Shown here in pieces: positions 3,951 through 7,547 of a DNA stretch of 7,547 nucleotides (its first letter is position 1; each line of letters starts with the position of its first letter). This stretch comes from Pseudomonadota bacterium. GTDB lineage: Bacteria; Pseudomonadota; Alphaproteobacteria; Sphingomonadales; Sphingomonadaceae. The position numbers and the translations under genes are program-made. Below the pieces are notes generated by a model. That model made no database searches. It was not told the origin of the DNA and worked only from the letters and a program-made list of their open reading frames with translations. The stretch lies in the NCBI GenBank assembly GCA_023392555.1, contig JAEVYW010000223.1, positions 1-7,547 of the forward strand. Direction: 5' to 3'.

Positions 3951-6184
3951 ACTACGGCGCCCGCAAGGAGGACTGGATCCACTTCGACATGGAGCTCGGC
4001 CTCACCGCCGACCTCTTGCCCGTCGTCTCCGACCCCGGCGTGCCGATCTCCCCGCGCTCGAAGATGAAGGCGCTGGGCAAGACTCCGAGCATCGTCAACG
4101 GGTCGGGCAAGGCTGCCGGCATTCCCGATTGGACCGAGCGCGTGTCGAGCGAGAAGGACGTCGACAACTGGATGACCGACGCCCGCCTCGGCATCTGCAT
4201 CCAGACGCGGCGCGTGCGCGCGCTCGACATCGACGTCGACCACGACCAGGCGGGAGAGGTGGCGGCGGCCTTCGAGAAGGCCCTGGGCCTCGCCCTCCCG
4301 GCGCGCACGCGTGTAAACAGCGCGAAGCGGCTCCTCGCCTTCGAGCTCGACGGCGAATGGCCCAAGCGCCGGATGCGGACCGCTCACGGCATCGTCGAGT
4401 TCCTCGGCAATGGGCAGCAGTTCGTCGCGGCCGGCACCCATCCCTCGGGCGCGCGCTACGAATGGGCGGACGGCCTCCCCGAGCGCTTCCCGCGTGTAAA
4501 CGCCAAGCAGTTCGAGAAAGCCTGGTCGGCGCTGGCCGAGCGCTTCGCGGTCGAGACGCCGAACGAAGGGCGGCTGCGCAAGCGCGGCGAGGATTTCGAG
4601 GCGCGCGACGACGTTGCGGCGCATCTGGTCGAGGCCGGGCTCGTGCTCGACGAGGGCAAGGACGGCCAGCTCTTCGTCGATTGCCCGTGGAAGGCGGGCC
4701 ATAGCGGCGATTCCGGCGTCACCGAGGCGGCCTGGTTCCCGGCCGGCACGGGCGGCTTCGAGCAGGGCCATTTCGTCTGTCTCCACGCCTCCTGCGCGGG
4801 GCGCAGCGACGAGGACTTTCGCGAGATGGTCGGCTGCGGCACGTCGAGCGACTTCGAGACGGTGCTCGGCGCCGTCGGCGATGCCGAGGACACGGCCGGG
4901 GGCATGGGCGACGACGTGCCGGCGGCGGTCGCCGCGCTCAGCGCGCCGCCCTTCTCGCGCGACAAGCAGGGCCGGATCGAGCCGACGGTGAACAACGTCA
5001 TGACCGCGCTCGAGAGCCCCGAATGGTTCGGCGCCGACATCGCGCTCGACGAGTTTCGCGACGAGGTGGTCTTCTCGCCCCACGGCAAGCGCCAGTGGCG
5101 GCCGATCGACGACACCGACTATACGCTGATGCGCCGGCGGATGGAGCAGCGCGGCTTCAAGCCGGTCGGGCCGGAGATCACCCGCTCGTCGGTGCTCGCG
5201 GTCGCCAGGAAGCGGCGCTTCGACAGCGCGCGCGACTGGCTCGCTAGCCTCGAATGGGATGGCGTCGAGCGCGTCGGCGGCTTCCTCGCCAACTATTTCG
5301 CGGCGGCGCCGGGCGACTATGCGACGGCCGTCTCGACCTATTGGTGGACGGCGCACGCCGCTCGCATCCTCTACCCGGGCTGCCGCGCCGACATGGTGCC
5401 GATCCTGGTCTCGCCCGAGGGGCGCTGGAAGTCGTCGGCGCTTGCGCAGATGGTGCCGGCCCTCGACCAGTTCGTCGAGATCGACCTCGATCACAAGGAC
5501 GCCGACCTGTCGCGCAAGATGCGCGGCGCCCTGCTCGGCGAGCTGGCCGAGCTTCGCGGACTATCCGGGCGCTCGGCCGAGGCGAACAAGGCCTGGGTCA
5601 CGCGGCGCTTCGAGGAGTGGACGCCCAAATATGTCGAGAGCAAGCACCGCGTCATGCGGCGCCTGGTCTTCGCCGGCACCACCAACGAGGACGATTTCCT
5701 CGACTCCTCCACCGGCGAGCGGCGCTGGCTGCCGATCATCGTCGGCGAGGGCGACCGGGCGGCGATCAGGCGCGACCGCGACCAGCTCTGGGCCGAGGCC
5801 CGGGAGATCGTCGCGGAGCGCATGGCGGACGGCTCCAGGTCCGAGGAGGACGCCCCGGCATGGGAGGATGCTTTCGAGCTCGGAAAGCTCGCCAGGGACG
5901 CTTTCATCAGGGAGGATGGATGGGCCGCGCCAGTGGCCCGATGGCTCCAGAGTTGGGGCAGCGAAGTTAGGGCAGAGGGCGGCGAACGTGCAGATTTTTG
6001 CACGTTGGAGGAGATTTTCCTCGGCGCGCTCGGATTGTCGCCGGCGAAATACAAAAAGGCCGACGAACAGCGAATGGGCAAAATCTTGCGAACACGCGGA
6101 TTTGTGCGCGTTCGGCGTCAGATCGGGGGCGAAAGGTCGTGGGTATGGCAGCTTCCTGCCCTAACCTGCCCCGACCTGCCCTAA
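3947..6184 (+). CDS. Primase-polymerase/VapE-type helicase fusion, probable replication initiator
   Basis: A 745-residue protein. Residues about 10-195 resemble a primase-polymerase (AEP) domain, with ALDIDVDH (residues 92-99) as the metal-binding Asp motif and GIVEFLGNGQQFVAAGTHPSG (148-168) as the following conserved block. A zinc-binding insert follows: CPWKAGH (246-252) and CLHASC (278-283). Residues about 340-640 match VapE-type SF3-like ATPases: a P-loop at 489-497, an acidic Walker B-like segment GELAEL (531-536), AGTTN (576-580, sensor) and ERRWLPI (591-597, Arg residues). The P-loop is odd: it reads SPEGRWKSS, with Trp where Gly precedes the Lys. The C-terminal 100 residues could be a winged-helix DNA-binding part. 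The last residues, LPALTCPDLP, and the TAA stop are encoded by the iterons downstream, so the protein and its probable origin overlap physically. The start at 3947 overlaps the upstream stop (ATGA), with GGAG about 10 nt before. Confidence 0.92.
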   Translation: MNYGARKEDWIHFDMELGLTADLLPVVSDPGVPISPRSKMKALGKTPSIVNGSGKAAGIPDWTERVSSEKDVDNWMTDARLGICIQTRRVRALDIDVDHDQAGEVAAAFEKALGLALPARTRVNSAKRLLAFELDGEWPKRRMRTAHGIVEFLGNGQQFVAAGTHPSGARYEWADGLPERFPRVNAKQFEKAWSALAERFAVETPNEGRLRKRGEDFEARDDVAAHLVEAGLVLDEGKDGQLFVDCPWKAGHSGDSGVTEAAWFPAGTGGFEQGHFVCLHASCAGRSDEDFREMVGCGTSSDFETVLGAVGDAEDTAGGMGDDVPAAVAALSAPPFSRDKQGRIEPTVNNVMTALESPEWFGADIALDEFRDEVVFSPHGKRQWRPIDDTDYTLMRRRMEQRGFKPVGPEITRSSVLAVARKRRFDSARDWLASLEWDGVERVGGFLANYFAAAPGDYATAVSTYWWTAHAARILYPGCRADMVPILVSPEGRWKSSALAQMVPALDQFVEIDLDHKDADLSRKMRGALLGELAELRGLSGRSAEANKAWVTRRFEEWTPKYVESKHRVMRRLVFAGTTNEDDFLDSSTGERRWLPIIVGEGDRAAIRRDRDQLWAEAREIVAERMADGSRSEEDAPAWEDAFELGKLARDAFIREDGWAAPVARWLQSWGSEVRAEGGERADFCTLEEIFLGALGLSPAKYKKADEQRMGKILRTRGFVRVRRQIGGERSWVWQLPALTCPDLP

Positions 6185-6207
6185 CTCGAAAGGGCCAGTT
6201 AGGGCAG
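6176..6207 (+). terminator. 11-bp hairpin across the primase stop codon
   Basis: CTGCCCTAACT (6176-6186), a 10-nt loop and AGTTAGGGCAG (6197-6207) form a perfect stem. The TAA stop of the primase lies in the left arm. The tract after it (CAGAAAATCGTG) is not a U-run, so terminator activity is doubtful. It may simply be an inverted iteron pair. Confidence 0.35.
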
Positions 6208-6367
6208 CAGAAAATCGTGTGTTTTCAGTACTCTATATACCCCCTGCCCTAACTGCCCTAACTTATACAAGTGAATATTAGGTGAGAATGTGTGTTAGTG
6301 TATTAGTACGTTTAATCAGTATTTTATATAGGGTTTTGGGCTGCAAAAGTTAGGGCAGTTAGGGCAG
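6176..6367. other. Candidate replication origin
   Basis: Two overlapping iterons at 6244-6263 and two at 6348-6367 make a perfect 20-bp inverted repeat. Between them lie 84 bp (6264-6347) of about 31% G+C by hand count, against well over 60% in the genes around. The region directly follows the primase-helicase gene and is gene-free. In staphylococcal pathogenicity islands the Rep helicase uses an origin of the same plan: short repeats flanking an AT-rich core next to rep. Stretches such as TATATA and TTAATCAGTATTTTATATA could melt easily. The alternative is a long-stemmed regulatory or transcription-termination structure. Confidence 0.6.
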
Positions 6368-6500
6368 CGGCGATTTTGGGGCTTCGCCACACCCGGCAAA
6401 TCGAGCCCAAGTGTTCCAAAGTAAGACACCCCTGTTTGAGGGTGAAAATCTGTGGCAAGGAGCGGTTCCTGCGGAGGCGCTCGTCTTGGAAGGAGCGGGC
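6208..6500. other. Gene-free stretch between the primase and the HTH gene
   Basis: Apart from the iterons and the AT-rich core, I see no coding frame here with convincing start and composition. A GTG at 6411 is in frame with the next gene, but its 30 extra codons lack a ribosome binding site and family-like sequence. TATATA elements near 6233 and 6325-6330 could serve as -10 boxes for the downstream genes; no good -35 is evident. A small CACCC...GGGTG stem lies at about 6425-6442. Confidence 0.5.
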
Positions 6501-6878
6501 ATGGACGTGATCGACTATCGGAACACGAAGCTGGTCGGGGTCAATGCTCGCGGCTATCGGGTCGGCGAGGACCACCAGTGCGCGAAGCTCTCCGATCACG
6601 AGGTCGAACTGATCCGCGAGCTCGCGGATCCGGCCGATGGCTCGGCGCCGATGCCGTACCGGACGATCGCCGAGAAATTCGAGATATCGGCGGGGATGGT
6701 TTCTGAGATCGTGAACTTCAGGATGCGCGCGTCGTTCCCCGCCGGCTTTCGCCGCGTGAAGATCACGATCGAGGGCCGCGACCTGGTGCATTTCGCGACC
6801 GCTGACGGGCCGAGGGCCGGGCGCAGCGTCCGTCGCGAGCGCATCGAGCTCGAGCCTGCCGACAACGATCTGGATTGA
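6501..6878 (+). CDS. HTH protein, possible late or DNA-packaging-module regulator
   Basis: A 125-residue protein. Residues about 28-75 (AKLSDHEVELIRELADPADG, then PYRTIAEKFEISAGMVSEIV) look like a homeodomain-like/Sigma-70 region 4-like HTH: a first helix with DHEVELIREL, an insertion DPADGSAPM, and a second HTH pair YRTIAEKFEISAGMVSEIVNFR. Related phage proteins with AKLTDxEVExIR...YxxIAxKFxVSxxxVxxIVxxRRR are common near replication and packaging genes. The rest (residues 80-125) is basic and then acidic, with no recognised domain. The start is the ATG at 6501 behind a strong GGAAGGAG at 6-nt spacing; a longer GTG-started form at 6411 is less likely. It is the first gene after the probable origin and may regulate the genes after it. 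It binds DNA by prediction only; the target is unknown. Confidence 0.82.
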   Translation: MDVIDYRNTKLVGVNARGYRVGEDHQCAKLSDHEVELIRELADPADGSAPMPYRTIAEKFEISAGMVSEIVNFRMRASFPAGFRRVKITIEGRDLVHFATADGPRAGRSVRRERIELEPADNDLD

Positions 6879-6883
6879 AGACG

Positions 6884-7099
6884 ATGCGACGCTGGAGAGT
6901 GACCTACGAAATGCGGAGCGGGCTCGACGTTTGGGCGATCATGCGCGGCCTTCCGGCGCTCGCAAGCGCTCCTGTCGTCGAGGAGCGCTACTATCGCTGG
7001 CGTTGGTTGGCGCGCCTTGCCGCGTGGAGTTTCAACATGGGCGCGGCGACGACACCGCTCGTGTTCGGCCTCGCCTTCGCGCGCGTCGAGGAGGCTTGA
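6884..7099 (+). CDS. Small protein with one probable membrane segment
   Basis: A 71-residue protein of unknown family. The N-terminal half is soluble and aromatic/basic (RRWRVTYEMRSGLDVWAIMRG), the middle has VVEERYYRWRW, and the C-terminus has one hydrophobic stretch of about 22 residues (LAAWSFNMGAATTPLVFGLAF) ending in ARVEEA. I chose the ATG at 6884. A TTG at 6875 would overlap the previous stop as TTGA and add three residues; neither has a strong ribosome binding site. It lies between the HTH gene and the terminase small subunit, 5 bp from the former. The GAGGAGG inside its last codons (7088-7094) serves as the ribosome binding site of the terminase gene. It could be a holin-like or conserved accessory phage protein; nothing in the sequence decides this. 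Confidence 0.6.
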   Translation: MRRWRVTYEMRSGLDVWAIMRGLPALASAPVVEERYYRWRWLARLAAWSFNMGAATTPLVFGLAFARVEEA

Positions 7100-7102
7100 G
7101 GC

Positions 7103-7547
7103 GTGGGCCGCCAATCATCTTATACGCCTGAAATTGCGCGCGAAATCTGCGAGCGATTGGCTGCCGGCGAGACGCTCAGGGCGATTTGTCGGAGCGATGA
7201 GCGTTATCCGAGCGAGGTCACCGTGCGTCGCTGGGCGCTCGACAACGTGCAGGGCTTTGCGGCGCAATACGCGCTCGCCAGGGATCTCGGGCTCGACGCG
7301 ATCGCCGACGAAACCTTTGAAATCAGCGACGATGGCCGCAACGATTGGGTCGAAAAGCAACGCGACGACGGCTCGACCTACATCGCGCTCGATGCCGAGC
7401 ACGTCGCCCGCTCGCGTCTCCGTCTCGACACGCGCAAATGGTATCTCTCCAAGCTCGCGCCCAAGCGCTACGGCGACGCCCTGAAGCTCTCGGGCGATCC
7501 CGAGGCGCCGCTGGTGCCTGCGCCGGCCGACCCGGCCGCAGCCCTTG
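7103..7547 (+). CDS. Phage terminase small subunit (Sf6-like), C-terminus outside the window
   Basis: A GTG at 7103-7105 follows AGGAGG (7089-7094) at 8-nt spacing, and the frame is open to the end of the window (148 complete codons). The N-terminus has an HTH: EICERLAAGETLRAICRSDE, then YPSEVTVRRWAL, the order seen in Sf6/gp1-type small terminase subunits that recognise the packaging site. The middle AAQYALARDLGLDAIADETF with EISDDGRNDWV, and the later ARSRLRLDTRKWYLSKLAPKRYGD, match the conserved second half of that family (…ARLRIDxRKWxxSKLxPKxYGD…). The usual length is about 150-200 residues, so little is missing. It marks the change from replication to DNA packaging; the large subunit should be next. 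The Pro/Ala-rich end (PEAPLVPAPADPAAAL) is a normal tail. Confidence 0.9.
   Translation, partial: MGRQSSYTPEIAREICERLAAGETLRAICRSDERYPSEVTVRRWALDNVQGFAAQYALARDLGLDAIADETFEISDDGRNDWVEKQRDDGSTYIALDAEHVARSRLRLDTRKWYLSKLAPKRYGDALKLSGDPEAPLVPAPADPAAAL

Larger units (their letters stand above)
5951..6367. repeat. Iteron family AGTTAGGGCAG / CTGCCCTAACT
   Basis: Seven exact 11-mers, on both strands: 5965-5975 (+), 6176-6186 (-), 6197-6207 (+), 6244-6254 (-), 6253-6263 (-), 6348-6358 (+) and 6357-6367 (+). Three near copies lie at 5951-5961, 6156-6165 and 6166-6175. Tandem spacing is 9 bp in two pairs and 10 bp in the triplet at 6156-6186. Copies start inside the primase gene and stop before the next gene. 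Confidence 0.85.

Noticed and set aside
3821..5494. A 557-codon open frame on the minus strand, opposite the primase-helicase
   Set aside because: Its composition (Arg, Ala, Asp, Val, Gly, no motif) is that of an antisense shadow of a GC-rich gene; the plus strand has clear domains there.
6156..6367. Repeated units that could suggest a CRISPR array
   Set aside because: Units are 9-11 bp, in both orientations, partly in direct tandem and without regular spacers.
6425..6442. Small CACCC...GGGTG stem before the HTH gene
   Set aside because: Only 5 bp with an 8-nt loop and no U-tract, which is within chance for this composition.
6324..6791. A 155-codon minus-strand frame over the origin and HTH gene
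   Set aside because: No ribosome binding site or motif; the HTH gene on the plus strand is well supported.
1..7547. tRNA, rRNA or insertion-sequence genes
   Set aside because: No cloverleaf-like segment, rRNA-like stretch, transposase motif or terminal inverted repeats noticed on either strand.

Overview
The window looks like the early region of a temperate bacteriophage or prophage in a GC-rich alphaproteobacterium. GC-ending codons dominate, and the gene set (S24-type repressor, divergent small HTH gene, two DNA methyltransferases, primase-helicase, terminase small subunit) is typical of Rhizobiales or Sphingomonadales prophages. The host assignment is inference. No integrase or structural gene is visible, and both ends of the window cut through genes.

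Layout. Positions 1-944 and 941-1597 are on the minus strand and 1744-7547 on the plus strand. From the left: a leftward pair (a partial unknown protein and a stand-alone SprT-type zinc ribbon) preceded by a hairpin leader and a TTGACA promoter; then a leftward lysogeny operon of a self-cleaving repressor and a small GTG-started membrane protein; then a 146-bp divergent control region; then a rightward operon of a Cro/YdaS-like protein, an N4/N6-type DNA methyltransferase, a C5-cytosine methyltransferase, a 47-residue HTH-like protein and a 745-residue primase-helicase, all joined by overlaps. After the primase comes a 316-bp gene-free stretch. It holds ten copies of an 11-bp iteron, two of them forming a 20-bp perfect inverted repeat around an 84-bp AT-rich core, which is a good candidate replication origin. 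An HTH protein, a small membrane protein and the start of the terminase small subunit follow.

How it fits together. The immunity part copies the lambda plan: a leftward operon, an accessory gene in the rex position downstream of the repressor, and a rightward cro-led operon. Similar GAAC-N6-GTTC operators and an identical ATTGACAGGT promoter core lie at both flanks. The rightward operon then supplies DNA modification and replication, with the probable origin just downstream of the replication gene, much as in staphylococcal pathogenicity islands.

The most interesting points are: (1) the iteron origin; (2) the C5 methyltransferase gene, whose middle part looks coding in two frames; (3) the 13-bp direct repeats that bracket that gene at its ATGA junctions; (4) the rex-position membrane protein; (5) the paired operators; and (6) the over-represented GTTTAAAC palindrome.
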